From CAYSJU01 sp964431495 (GTDB taxonomy: Bacteria; Omnitrophota; Gorgyraeia; Tantalellales; Tantalellaceae), in assembly GCA_964431495.1 (NCBI GenBank), contig CAYSJU010000003.1:1-64000 (forward strand): 64,000 bases of DNA, read 5' to 3'. The notes beneath the pieces were generated by a model. That model did not search any database. It was not told the DNA's origin and saw nothing but the letters and a program-made list of their open reading frames with translations. Positions 44,708 through 54,413 of the stretch are shown one piece after another. The translations under genes were made by a program, and so were the position numbers. Position 1 is the stretch's first letter. Each line of letters starts with the position of its first letter.

Positions 44708-45130
44708 TCACTGTTTCGATCTCAACGCGAACCATTCCCTGGCTATCATAAAACTGCGCGCAATAAATAGTATCAGTATCAGGACGATAGATACGGCCCG
44801 CATATTTTTCAAAAGCTTTATTTTGGACTTGTCTTCCTTTACGGCCTTTTTCAGAAAGCCGTGGATGTCTTTTATGCTGCTGATGTTTTTCTCGAATTTT
44901 TTCGCTAAAGCACGTTCGCGCGGCATATCAGCATTCGATGCGATCATGCTGAGCTGTTCTTTCATCTTCTCAGACGAACCCACTTCATACGCGATGAGCA
45001 GCCGGTCGTAAAGATATACCTCCAGAGCGTAGTACGTCACCCTTCTTACGATATAAAAATTGGCGTATACCATAAGGATGATAAAAACGACTACCAGCAG
45101 TGTTCTGAAGACCTGTTTTCTCGAGAACAT
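44708..45130 (-). CDS. Small two-helix membrane protein, unknown function
   Basis: 140 aa from ATG 45130: membrane segment at ~8-28, a charged helical middle with coiled-coil character (EKMKEQLSM, KKFEKNISSIKDIHGFLKKAVKEDKSK) and a second membrane segment at ~105-125. No family recognised. The start is fixed by its promoter, whose -10 box lies 7 nt upstream; the longer frame to 45190 runs through the promoter. Confidence 0.6.
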   Translation of the reverse strand: MFSRKQVFRTLLVVVFIILMVYANFYIVRRVTYYALEVYLYDRLLIAYEVGSSEKMKEQLSMIASNADMPRERALAKKFEKNISSIKDIHGFLKKAVKEDKSKIKLLKNMRAVSIVLILILFIARSFMIAREWFALRSKQ

Positions 45131-45137
45131 ATCTATA

Positions 45138-45166
45138 ATTATACTCCAAAGAAAAACTCCCGGCAA
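45138..45166 (-). promoter_or_regulatory. Promoter of the 140-aa membrane protein, leaderless layout
   Basis: Minus strand TTGCCG (45166-45161), a 17-nt spacer, TATAAT (45143-45138), ATG at 45130. Confidence 0.7.
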
Positions 45167-45215
45167 CTCTAGCATACAACTAGTTTTCAACTTAAATGAT
45201 CAATATTCGAAAAAG

Positions 45216-45245
45216 TTGTAAACAGCGAGAAAAATGTGCTATGAT
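45216..45245 (+). promoter_or_regulatory. Promoter of the 218-aa gene
   Basis: TTGTAA (45216-45221), an 18-nt spacer, TATGAT (45240-45245). Leader of ~50 nt with GAAAGGCATGTGACTT before ATG 45300. Confidence 0.55.
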
Positions 45246-45299
45246 GAGGCCTGACAGCAAAATCTAATCAGACATCTAAAAGCGAAAGGCATGTGACTT

Positions 45300-45956
45300 A
45301 TGGGTGACGGAAAAACAAGGTCAATAAAGAACATTGAACGGAAAATGGAAGAAATACCCCCTGAGAGCTTGAGATACCAGGTTCTCGAGAACGCGAAAAA
45401 ATTCAAAACATCATGGATAGAACTGGGACAGATCCTTTATGCGGCCTGGAAAGATAAGTTGTATAAAGGGTGGGGGTATAGTGAATTCGATACGTATACA
45501 TCAAAAGAGATCGGCATACAGAAGCAGACAGCGCTTAAATTGCTGCGGTCTTACGCTTTTCTTGAGAAAGCAGAGCCCAGGTATCTGAAGAAAGAGTATA
45601 CCGAAGAGGCCAATGCCGCGGAGGTGCCTACCTACGAGGCCGTCGATGTTCTAAGACGCGCCAGCGCGAATAAGGAAATAGACAAAGAGGACTACGCGCG
45701 GATCAAAAAATATGTTCTTGAGAAAGGCAAAGATGCGCGAGAGGCGCAGAAGGATCTCAGGGAAATGATCAAGAAAAACGGAGAACTGCAGCCCGAAGAG
45801 GTCCACCAGAAGAAAAGCATGGCGTGCGTGAAGCGTTTTTTAAGCCTCTTAAAGTCGATAAAGCAGGAAATACGCGCCTCAAAAACTCTTTCAATGAAAA
45901 TTTCAGATGAAACAGATAAATTGATAAACATGATAGAGTCTGAAATGCCTTCCTGA
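45300..45956 (+). CDS. Hypothetical helical protein, possible DNA-binding N-terminus
   Basis: 218 aa, all-helical and highly charged. Residues ~35-85 (LGQILYAAWKDKLYKGWGYSEFDTYTSKEIGIQKQTALKLLR) follow a pattern seen in small DNA-binding domains of phage and plasmid proteins: a helix, a GY-x-F-x2-Y turn, then a helix-turn-helix-like unit. The rest is a long Lys/Glu-rich helical stretch. I do not recognise a defined family. No partner gene is nearby. Confidence 0.6.
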   Translation: MGDGKTRSIKNIERKMEEIPPESLRYQVLENAKKFKTSWIELGQILYAAWKDKLYKGWGYSEFDTYTSKEIGIQKQTALKLLRSYAFLEKAEPRYLKKEYTEEANAAEVPTYEAVDVLRRASANKEIDKEDYARIKKYVLEKGKDAREAQKDLREMIKKNGELQPEEVHQKKSMACVKRFLSLLKSIKQEIRASKTLSMKISDETDKLINMIESEMPS

Positions 45957-45980
45957 CCAGGCTTGGGCGAGCTCGGATCT

Positions 45981-46016
45981 CGGGACGGTTCTGAGGTTAA
46001 AATTACACTCGTCCCG
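45981..46016 (+). repeat. Inverted repeat after the 218-aa gene
   Basis: CGGGACG (45981-45987) and CGTCCCG (46010-46016), a 22-nt loop, no T-tract. A weak terminator candidate. Confidence 0.35.
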
Positions 46017-46087
46017 GACTGCACTTTCAATCCAAAACCTCTTTATAGACAATAAGTTATGTAAAAAGGTGCCCCCATAAACTTTTA

Positions 46088-46116
46088 TTGACCTAACCGC
46101 TGATTCATGGTATAAT
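46088..46116 (+). promoter_or_regulatory. Promoter of the 46162-54295 gene pair
   Basis: TTGACC (46088-46093), a 17-nt spacer, TATAAT (46111-46116). ATG 46162 follows a 45-nt AT-rich leader. Confidence 0.85.
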
Positions 46117-46161
46117 AACTTACATTTTATTTGCTTAACAAAAATAACAATTAATGTAACT

Positions 46162-48303
46162 ATGAGCATTATTAAAAGACCTAAAGGCAGATATAAGATA
46201 TGGTTTGGAATTATCATAATAGGGATAGTGTGCCTCTTTTATTTCAATACTATCGCCTGGGCCTTTCCTGTGACTTATGGTCCCGGGAGAGCTACCCTTG
46301 CCGCGCAAAGCATATTTAAGCCTATCATGGACACGGTTAGGGCAGGGGATTTGTCCCGCAGCATGGTTGAGCTGACGCTGGTTGTTGATATGGCCCTGAA
46401 AGGGTTAAAGGGAGAGGATGAAGAAACTGCCCTGAAGTATAGAAGCCGGCTTGATATAAATGCTGCCCTGGATAAGCAATATGATGGCATGGAGGAGGAG
46501 AAAATTTTTGAAGTATTATCTAACCCAAAAATACTGGAAGACGGGGCTATAGAAATAGATCTGCGGGCAACCGTGGCAGAGGGAGAGAGGCACGGGTTCT
46601 CGCTCATATTCAATGGCAATACGATCGATGACATGCTCGACAGGGACAAGATCGAAGTTGAGCCGGTAAACGACAAAGGCGAGAGGAAAAGATATGCTAA
46701 AGATTTTGATTACACAAATGTCGTCCCTGGTGGCGTTGGGGATGTTGAAGAATATGGTGGCTTGATCGAGTCTGTTTTCGATGGCGATGAAAGTGTGACG
46801 GATTTTGTAAGGGAGCAGGCAAGTATAATAGAAAGATCGCACTATTCGTATGTCAAGGCCGAAAACCCGTCCGAACTTTATTCTTATTTGGGAGTGTCAG
46901 TAGATCCGGATCACACGGATTCAGCTTTTGAAACAGAGACAAAGAAAACAGTAGAGGAATACTTTTCTGGTCGCTGGACCGTGAAACCATTTATCTATGC
47001 TTCAAGATCGATCGAAGGAGGAAATGAGTACATATGGCTTTGTTTCTTACAGTGGGAAACTTACGATGGCAGGATCCCAGGGTTTAAGGGGTTTTTCTAT
47101 GTTAACGGAGAGAAGATAGCGCATGATTTTTCTGTCGCGCGTGGTAATAAGATGTGCGATATGGCCATGGGGATAGACATGGAATACTGGAAACACAAAG
47201 GACATATGCAGGTCCTTTTTAAGATGAAGCATAGCCTTCTGAAACAGGAGTTTAACCCCATATTTTTCAGGGCGTATAAAGGCCAGGTGTTAACCGGCTT
47301 TGACGCGCTTTTCTTCTATTTAAGAAGGGGATATTTGCCTCTTGATCCGGATGCCAGAAAAACAGTGATTGATAAATTCCTTAAGCCATGGCTGGAAAGT
47401 GGCAAAAAATTAAGGGTTAAAGATCCGCATCTACTCTTTGATGATGATTTCTTTGAAAGTTGCGGGGATTTCGTGCTAGCAACAAGGGATCCCAGAGCGG
47501 TGGCTGAAAGAGTCATGCTTCCAGAAGAAGAAAGTCCGGAGAAGATATCATTGACAGAAGACATAACGCTACTCAACCGCGCCGCCAGACATCTTAAGGG
47601 TTATCCGGTAGACATGATCATCGACTTATCATTGATCCCCAAGGAAGATGCGGACGCTAATATGAGGACATGGGCGTATCTGATGATGCTTCACAATAAG
47701 CATGGACTTGATGTGAATTACATATTCGAACCCGGAGAAGATAAACAACATAAAATTGATTCAATGAGAATGCTCGTTCGCCATGTGCGGGATATTGCGG
47801 CGCAGCAGGGAATTGACGGGGATGAAATACTGGAACGCGTCAATAAACGCCACGATGATCCGCGGACACTGGAGGTCCATATTATGAAGCTTAAAGACCT
47901 TGAGGAGATGCAGACGCTTCCTGAAAACATGCTTCCCGTAGCAATGTCGGAGGGGAAGACGAGGGCAGGCGTTCCGTTGCGGGATTTCACCGCGGCTTCG
48001 GCCATAGGCATTGCGCAGGCTGCCTGCAGAAAAGCGCAAAAAGAGGATGAAGAGCATCCGGAGAAAGAACCCGCTTTGCCGCGCGTAATAAAGGAGATAT
48101 TCCCGAAGATACGGGAAATATACAAGAGATTGCTGCCGGAGGAGATGATCACGGAAGAGACTCTCGCCAACATGATTGACAATAGTCCGACAGTAAGGAA
48201 GAACCTTGCCATAGCCCTTGCGTTACCGCCGATAGTGAGGATCGCCGTCGACCAACTTAAGGTTTACCATGAAAGGATGCAGCTGTTGCTGCAGGCCGCG
48301 TAA
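46162..48303 (+). CDS. 713-aa exported protein, unknown function
   Basis: A long basic N-terminus precedes a hydrophobic stretch (residues ~14-33) ending TIAWA, a signal peptide or anchor. I recognise no enzyme domain in 40-480. The last ~240 residues (from DMIIDLSLIPKEDA) resemble the C-terminal domain of the first protein in the window: LPVAMSEGKTRAGVPLRDF then an Ala-rich helix, later PIVRIAVDQLKVYHERMQ and an AA end. It is probably co-transcribed with the nitrilase-repeat giant, 25 nt downstream. Confidence 0.65.
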   Translation: MSIIKRPKGRYKIWFGIIIIGIVCLFYFNTIAWAFPVTYGPGRATLAAQSIFKPIMDTVRAGDLSRSMVELTLVVDMALKGLKGEDEETALKYRSRLDINAALDKQYDGMEEEKIFEVLSNPKILEDGAIEIDLRATVAEGERHGFSLIFNGNTIDDMLDRDKIEVEPVNDKGERKRYAKDFDYTNVVPGGVGDVEEYGGLIESVFDGDESVTDFVREQASIIERSHYSYVKAENPSELYSYLGVSVDPDHTDSAFETETKKTVEEYFSGRWTVKPFIYASRSIEGGNEYIWLCFLQWETYDGRIPGFKGFFYVNGEKIAHDFSVARGNKMCDMAMGIDMEYWKHKGHMQVLFKMKHSLLKQEFNPIFFRAYKGQVLTGFDALFFYLRRGYLPLDPDARKTVIDKFLKPWLESGKKLRVKDPHLLFDDDFFESCGDFVLATRDPRAVAERVMLPEEESPEKISLTEDITLLNRAARHLKGYPVDMIIDLSLIPKEDADANMRTWAYLMMLHNKHGLDVNYIFEPGEDKQHKIDSMRMLVRHVRDIAAQQGIDGDEILERVNKRHDDPRTLEVHIMKLKDLEEMQTLPENMLPVAMSEGKTRAGVPLRDFTAASAIGIAQAACRKAQKEDEEHPEKEPALPRVIKEIFPKIREIYKRLLPEEMITEETLANMIDNSPTVRKNLAIALALPPIVRIAVDQLKVYHERMQLLLQAA

Positions 48304-48328
48304 TTAACGAAGGAGAGAATAAGAAGAC

Positions 48329-51300
48329 ATGAAGTTTTCAGTTGTAAGGACAAAGATCGTATCATTAGTTCTTATGGGGGCTCTTTTTGTGTCCAATACC
48401 GTTCTTGGTCTTGCCGATACTCCCCGCGGGCATGTATTGGCTCCGCCTATGGCCACTAAACCTCTGTGTAAGATTATCCGGGATAAAAGTGGCAATTGGG
48501 ATGTTATCACCGACGATGACCTTGCAAGTTATTGGGACAGGGAGACCGCAAGAAGCGTAAGAGCCGGAGAAACACTCGGCAAATCTTTTCGCAACAGATG
48601 GGCTTTCGCGGACGTGAGTTTTCTTGCAGGCCAGGCGCTTAAACTCCAGATATCAAAACATACCTTAATACCACTTATTAAAAAGCATATAGAGAAAAAG
48701 GGCGGTGTGGCTGAGATCCTTCTCGAAGGCTATGACATTGACGAGATAGAGGAGGTGCAAAGGGGTGAGGAAATTATTGCTTTTTCTTTGCCCGTTACGC
48801 GAAACGGCAAGCATGCCTACACGCTGACGTATTCATTAAACAGGATAGAAGGTTTTGTTGCAACGATCCCATTGAGCAATGAGGCGGATATTTTTGTAGG
48901 GATCGAGCCCATGGAAGAAGAACCTTTCCACCCCGACACCATATCAGGGTTGCCGGTTACGTGGACGGGAGGATTGAAAAAAGATGAATTAAGGGTGGCC
49001 TGTGTCCAGCTTGGCAGGGACGATTTTGAAGCGAACACGGAAAGGATCAAAAGGATAGTTGAAGATTTGAGCAGATTGGGTCCCAACTCCCCGGATATGG
49101 CGGTTTTTCCGGAACTTATGGACGGGGGACGCTGTTCGGAAGAAGAATCACAGGAAAGGGTAAGTGTTCTGCGAAAAGTGGCGAACGATACTAAAATAGC
49201 CATATGCTCTTCTATGGAGCACGAAGAAAAAATAGATGGGAGAAGAAATATTACGACCGATATAATCCAGCCGGAGGGCACGGAAGAAAGCAAGAGATAC
49301 AATAAGTTTAATTTCGGCAGGGAAAACCGATTGTTTTCGATCAATGGCAGGAAAATAGCGCTACTGATGTGTGTGGAATCAATTGCGGTTCTCAGGAACA
49401 ATGCTGACGCCAGGAAAGTCACCGAAGACATTGAACAAGCGGACCTGATACTTGTGCCGTCAACGACATTGACCATGGTGGGAGAAAAGTGGCCAGGGAT
49501 GCTAAGACGAAGATTCAAAAAGCCGGTCATGTTTATTAACATGACTAATGGCGGGAAAGCAGGCAGATCAACATATATCCCTCAAGATGATGATGTGTTT
49601 TCTCTTAATGATGGAGAAGCAATACTGATGGCAGATGTCCCGGAAGGCCCCGTATCCGAGCCGGATGCCGAAGAGAGAATAGTCAGCAATGTTATGTATA
49701 AGCTATGGTCCGGCAGGGAAAGCGAAATGCGGCAGGCGAGAGAAGAATTAACCGGCCTGTTAAATGAACTGCCGGAGTATGATGAAGCTGGGGTTATATA
49801 CGCCGGCAACAGAACACCTTTGAGAGCAAGAGAGATCGCGCAGGCTGCTTTTTATATTCTGGGCGCAGAAGCAATAACGGAAATGGCCGGAAATCATGCC
49901 CTGCTGGTGGATGATAGATTCGAAACTGTTGTTGTAGAACATATCGTTTCTATCATGACCAGGGAAGACGCTGTTGATCGTCTGGCAGAGCTTAGCTGGG
50001 AAGAATTGGTGAGTTTCTGGGGGGATGGAGACCTGGACCGAAGGCCTCTTTTGGGTAGATGTCCGCTTCTCACCAGAAAACATGTCCGTTATTGGACCGC
50101 CATAAGAAAACACAAGAAGGTCAACCCTGGCCTCGAGAAGGAAAAAGCACTTTATCTCGCCTCCATGGGAGGTGTTTCAGAAGGACTGTTAGCGGCAGGA
50201 TGCAGGCATCTTGTCATGATGGAGAAAAAGAATTTTTGCGATCCGTCAAAAAGCGTGCGGTTATCTGAGGGAAACAGAATGATATACAGGGAGATGAAAA
50301 GGAGCATAAAAAAGGGGACAAAATCTTCCAGTACCCTGATGCATGACGCGGCATATCAGTACCTTGGAGAGCATCTTCTTTCGTTCGTCCTGGATGAGCT
50401 GGACGCTATGGAGGCCAGGGATATTATTATCAGCAAGAAGCGTTTGGACAGGGAAGGAAGGGACTATTATGAGATCCGGTTCAAATGGGCGCAGTGGGGC
50501 ATGGAATATGAGGATTATGTTGTGACATTCATTGATAATTATACAATAAGGCCTCAAGGGATAAGGGAGTCCCTTAAGGCCACTTTAATGGATACTTTGC
50601 TGAAAGGGGTTGATATATTAATGCTCAAGGCGGGATTGGCCCTTTCCGACGAAAGTCAGCCCGGCGATGCGGACGGGATTTACACTTCCGAAGATGTAGC
50701 TGCCGCTCTCAGCCCGTATATGGATCTTTTGGGAGAAGATGGTGTGTTTGTCGCGGACGTGTCTGTATCAAGAAGGTCAGGCATCCTGTCTTGCAACAAG
50801 AGGCTTTCCTATATCCCCAGCGGCGAGGAGATCACAGATATTGAATCAGTTCCCGGGGGTATATGGTTCGGCTACAACCCTGTTACACTATTGGCCTCAT
50901 CAAAGGAAGAGCCAGCTGCCCCTCCAGAGACCATATCAGGGTTACCGGTTACATGGACAAATGGATTGGAAAAGGAAGGTTTAAGAGTGGCCAGCGTGCA
51001 GCTTGAAAGGAGAGATTTTGAACAAAACACGGAAAGGATCAGAAGTATTGTGGAAGGCTTAAGTGAATTAGGCCCAAATGCTCCGGACCTGGTGATATTC
51101 CCCGAGTTGATTGATGAAAGACGGTGTTCAGAGGATAAGGAGCGAGAAAGAATAGAGATCCTGGAAAAGTCGGCAAATGACACGGGAATAGCCATCGGCT
51201 ACTGTGTTGAAAGCGATATAAGGACAGATACAGGCAATCTCGTTGCCTGCCATATAATCCAGCCCGGGGACGAAGAGGATAACAGGAGATTCCGGAAATT

Positions 51301-54295
51301 TTGTTTTGGGTCAGAAAACCGTTCATTTTCGGTAAGAGGCCATAAAATAGCTCTCCTGATCTGCGTTGAAACGCTATCAGCGCTCAAAGATACTGTTGCC
51401 GCCAGGAAGGTATCAGAAGAAATAGAGAACGCGGATTTGCTACTTATACCTTCAGCAACCCGATTAAAGTCGTCTAAGACCTGGACACAGATACTCCAGG
51501 AACGGTACAAGAAACCGGTCATGCTTCTTAACCGGGCTGATGGAGATAAAGCCGGGAACTCTTCTTACAGGCCGTATAAGAACAAGGTTTTTTCGCTTGG
51601 AGATGAAGAAGAAATATTGATAGCCGATATCCCTGAAGGGCTGGAAACAGGACCGGACATTGGCGAGAAACAGGCCAGGGATATTCTTTACAGACTATGG
51701 TCAGAGGAAAAGGACGAGACAGTGGCAGCCAGAGCTGAATTATCTGAACTCCTTCAAGATCGTTTTAGGACGTCGGTAGAAGACGGAATATACGTCGGGA
51801 AAAGAACACCGCTAAAGGCGAGGGAGGTAGCCAATGCCGTGTTCTACATATTAGGCGAGGAAGCGGCTGAAAGATCCGGAGATATTGATCTAATGGTTGA
51901 TGACCGGTTCAAGAACGCTATTATGGAACATATCTTATTTATTCTAAGTCAGGAAGATGCAGTCGATCACATGGCCAGGCTTAACGGATTAGAATTAGCG
52001 AATTTTTGGAACAATGGCGACCTGGATACCCGGCCGCTTCAGGGACAAGACCCGCTTCTTGACGAAAGACATGTCCGCTACTGGACAGCAATAAGGAACC
52101 ACGAAAAGGTAAATCCCGATCTGGAAAAGAAAAAGGCCCTTTATCTCGCGTCCATGGGAGGTGTTTCAGAAGGATTATTAGCGGGAGGAAGCAGGCATCT
52201 TATAATGATGGAGAAGAAAAATTTTTATGATTCGGCAAGAAGTATGCGGTTATCTGAAAAAAATAGAATGATGTACAGAGAGGCGAAAAGAAGCAAAAAA
52301 AAGGATGGATCGAAATCTCACGGTTCTCTGATGCATGACGCGGCATATCAGTACCTTGGAGGCCATCTTCTTCCGTTCGTCTTGGATGAGCTGGACGCGA
52401 TGGAGGCCAGGGATATTATTATCAGCAAGAAGCGTTTGGGCTATGGTGAAAGGAGTTATTATGAAATCCGGTTTAAATGGGCGCAGTGGGGTATGGAATA
52501 TAAGGAATATAAAGTAACTTTTATAGATAATTTCGAGATAAAACCCGGGAGCGAGACTGTTCCGGCCAAAGTGCCGTTCCGTAAAACACTACTGAAAGAC
52601 ATAGATATCCTTATGTTAAAGGCGGGATTAGCCCTTTCATCAGAAGAGCATTTTGCGGGGACTGGAGGGATAAAGAGCGCTCAGGATGCTGCTCATGCGC
52701 TCACACCTTATATAAGACTTTTAAACGAGAACGGCGTGTTTATCGGGGATGTCACGGAAATGATAAAAAAAGAGATTCTGTTTCACAACAAGGGGCTTTC
52801 ATATGTCCAGGGTGGTGATGAGATCAGGAAGATCGAATCAGAAAAGGACAGCGGAATATGGTTTGGTTATAATTCGGTGAAATTGTTCCTTTTATCAGGG
52901 GAAAGGGGTATTTATCCCAACTCCGTGGAAGGGATACCGGTTCTATGGACCGCCGGATTCAAAAAGCAGGGGTTAAGAGTGGCCTGCGCCCAGCTCCAGG
53001 ATGATGAATTCGACCAGAATACAGAAAGAATCAAAAATATTGTTGAAAGCTTAAGCAGATTGGGTCCGGATGCTCCGGACCTGATACTTTTCCCTGAGAT
53101 TTTGGATAAGACATATTGTACGGAGGAAGAGGCTGAAACACGGATCAAGTTGCTGCAGGAAGCAGCGGATAGAACAAAGATAGCAATAGGCTTGTGCATA
53201 GAATACGAGTCACCTGACCCACAAAATTCCAATATAACGTATAACATAATTAAACCCGGATATGCCGGAAGGCATATTGTATTCAAAAAAACCCGCCATT
53301 TAAGCGAAAAACGGTTGTTTTCAATAAAGGGCCGTAAAATGGAGATTTTGATCTGCATTGAAGCAGAGGTACTGATCCAGAATGGTGTTGATTTGATAGC
53401 GATGAGCAAGGAAATAAATGGATCAGACATGATCGTTGTTCCCGCGGCCACAAGCCCGGAAGAAGTTAAGAAGTGGGCGGAGGAGCTTCGCAGATTTTTC
53501 GGAAAACCGGTCATATATCTTAACTGGTCTGACAGGGGCCGGGGCGGAAACACGACTTATCATTCAAAAGAAAAAAGGATCTGCTCTGTCGAAGACAGCG
53601 AAGCGATCTTAATGGTGGATGCTTTCGAAGCGCCGGCAAAAGAGGTGCCCCGGAATGCGGCTGAAGAAGTGCCCGAAATCATCCAGAAGGCCGAACCAGC
53701 CGTTATATCCGACGAAACTGAACGTGTGCAGGCTCAAGTTTTCTCGGATACTATTAAACTCATCCAGGCAAAACAGGAGGAGCAGCCAATTATATTAGCG
53801 CTTGGCACAAGCTGGATAAAAGGATATGAAAAGGGCAGGCACCTTCAATACGACGCGGTTAATCCTCTTATAACTTCAATACGTGAATTCTGCCGGGAAA
53901 AAGGCATAACCTTTATAGATAGAGATGACAGCGGCTTGTTAGGTGCGATCAACACGGAAATGGACAAGGAAGGCAAGAAAGACGCCAAAGTTATCGTGTT
54001 GGCCGGTAAAGATACCGTTACTTCGGATGAGTTCGAGACTCTCAGAAGTTCCGACAATATTTTCATGGCAGGAGTGGATAACGGAAAGCTGACCGTGGAC
54101 AGCTACATGCGCCTAATGGAGATGATGACCCTGACCCTGCAGCTGGCTTTTGGCCGGGATATTGATCTTGAAAACCCCAATATCCTTATTAAGAAGCATG
54201 ACAGATTCGCGAATGTCTATATATTCATACCCAATGCTGAGCCAATGGATTACGAGGTCTTGAAGGAGATCTACAGGGTGCAGATATTCGCGTAA
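48329..54295 (+). CDS. 1988-aa secreted protein with three nitrilase-like domains
   Basis: Signal peptide at residues 1-~30. Two full ~660-aa units plus a third partial one each begin with PVxWTxG and a carbon-nitrogen hydrolase domain. The triads are E262-K326-C348, E926-K990-C1012 and E1590-K1653/1654-C1676; all three keep Glu, Lys and Cys. Units 1 and 2 also hold a helical module (RTPLRAREIA...) and a Rossmann-like module (LYLASMGGVSEGLLA, VDILMLKAGLALS) that might bind a cofactor such as SAM; this is uncertain. After unit 3 comes a ~210-aa alpha/beta C-terminal domain ending YRVQIFA. Nitrilase-fold enzymes cleave amides or nitriles and are normally cytoplasmic, so export is odd. Confidence 0.75.
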   Translation: MKFSVVRTKIVSLVLMGALFVSNTVLGLADTPRGHVLAPPMATKPLCKIIRDKSGNWDVITDDDLASYWDRETARSVRAGETLGKSFRNRWAFADVSFLAGQALKLQISKHTLIPLIKKHIEKKGGVAEILLEGYDIDEIEEVQRGEEIIAFSLPVTRNGKHAYTLTYSLNRIEGFVATIPLSNEADIFVGIEPMEEEPFHPDTISGLPVTWTGGLKKDELRVACVQLGRDDFEANTERIKRIVEDLSRLGPNSPDMAVFPELMDGGRCSEEESQERVSVLRKVANDTKIAICSSMEHEEKIDGRRNITTDIIQPEGTEESKRYNKFNFGRENRLFSINGRKIALLMCVESIAVLRNNADARKVTEDIEQADLILVPSTTLTMVGEKWPGMLRRRFKKPVMFINMTNGGKAGRSTYIPQDDDVFSLNDGEAILMADVPEGPVSEPDAEERIVSNVMYKLWSGRESEMRQAREELTGLLNELPEYDEAGVIYAGNRTPLRAREIAQAAFYILGAEAITEMAGNHALLVDDRFETVVVEHIVSIMTREDAVDRLAELSWEELVSFWGDGDLDRRPLLGRCPLLTRKHVRYWTAIRKHKKVNPGLEKEKALYLASMGGVSEGLLAAGCRHLVMMEKKNFCDPSKSVRLSEGNRMIYREMKRSIKKGTKSSSTLMHDAAYQYLGEHLLSFVLDELDAMEARDIIISKKRLDREGRDYYEIRFKWAQWGMEYEDYVVTFIDNYTIRPQGIRESLKATLMDTLLKGVDILMLKAGLALSDESQPGDADGIYTSEDVAAALSPYMDLLGEDGVFVADVSVSRRSGILSCNKRLSYIPSGEEITDIESVPGGIWFGYNPVTLLASSKEEPAAPPETISGLPVTWTNGLEKEGLRVASVQLERRDFEQNTERIRSIVEGLSELGPNAPDLVIFPELIDERRCSEDKERERIEILEKSANDTGIAIGYCVESDIRTDTGNLVACHIIQPGDEEDNRRFRKFCFGSENRSFSVRGHKIALLICVETLSALKDTVAARKVSEEIENADLLLIPSATRLKSSKTWTQILQERYKKPVMLLNRADGDKAGNSSYRPYKNKVFSLGDEEEILIADIPEGLETGPDIGEKQARDILYRLWSEEKDETVAARAELSELLQDRFRTSVEDGIYVGKRTPLKAREVANAVFYILGEEAAERSGDIDLMVDDRFKNAIMEHILFILSQEDAVDHMARLNGLELANFWNNGDLDTRPLQGQDPLLDERHVRYWTAIRNHEKVNPDLEKKKALYLASMGGVSEGLLAGGSRHLIMMEKKNFYDSARSMRLSEKNRMMYREAKRSKKKDGSKSHGSLMHDAAYQYLGGHLLPFVLDELDAMEARDIIISKKRLGYGERSYYEIRFKWAQWGMEYKEYKVTFIDNFEIKPGSETVPAKVPFRKTLLKDIDILMLKAGLALSSEEHFAGTGGIKSAQDAAHALTPYIRLLNENGVFIGDVTEMIKKEILFHNKGLSYVQGGDEIRKIESEKDSGIWFGYNSVKLFLLSGERGIYPNSVEGIPVLWTAGFKKQGLRVACAQLQDDEFDQNTERIKNIVESLSRLGPDAPDLILFPEILDKTYCTEEEAETRIKLLQEAADRTKIAIGLCIEYESPDPQNSNITYNIIKPGYAGRHIVFKKTRHLSEKRLFSIKGRKMEILICIEAEVLIQNGVDLIAMSKEINGSDMIVVPAATSPEEVKKWAEELRRFFGKPVIYLNWSDRGRGGNTTYHSKEKRICSVEDSEAILMVDAFEAPAKEVPRNAAEEVPEIIQKAEPAVISDETERVQAQVFSDTIKLIQAKQEEQPIILALGTSWIKGYEKGRHLQYDAVNPLITSIREFCREKGITFIDRDDSGLLGAINTEMDKEGKKDAKVIVLAGKDTVTSDEFETLRSSDNIFMAGVDNGKLTVDSYMRLMEMMTLTLQLAFGRDIDLENPNILIKKHDRFANVYIFIPNAEPMDYEVLKEIYRVQIFA
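48940..53640 (+). repeat. Internal repeats of the nitrilase giant, period ~1.99 kb
   Basis: Unit starts at about 48940, 50927 and 52912. Units 1 and 2 share long near-identical stretches, e.g. CATGACGCGGCATATCAGTA at 50342 and 52334, suggesting recent duplication or gene conversion. The third unit stops after the nitrilase domain. Confidence 0.85.
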
Positions 54296-54329
54296 TAATG
54301 GGGACAGCGACCTATTTTTTATGTTGTAG

Positions 54330-54357
54330 TTGACATTTTCTTTGGTTATGATAAAAT
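54330..54357 (+). promoter_or_regulatory. Promoter of the 1302-aa gene
   Basis: TTGACA (54330-54335), a 16-nt spacer, TAAAAT (54352-54357). ACGGAGGA precedes ATG 54414. Confidence 0.75.
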
Positions 54358-54413
54358 AAAGCTGGATATTTGAATTTTTTATGGGTTTCCTTAAATAAAC
54401 GGAGGAAAAATTC

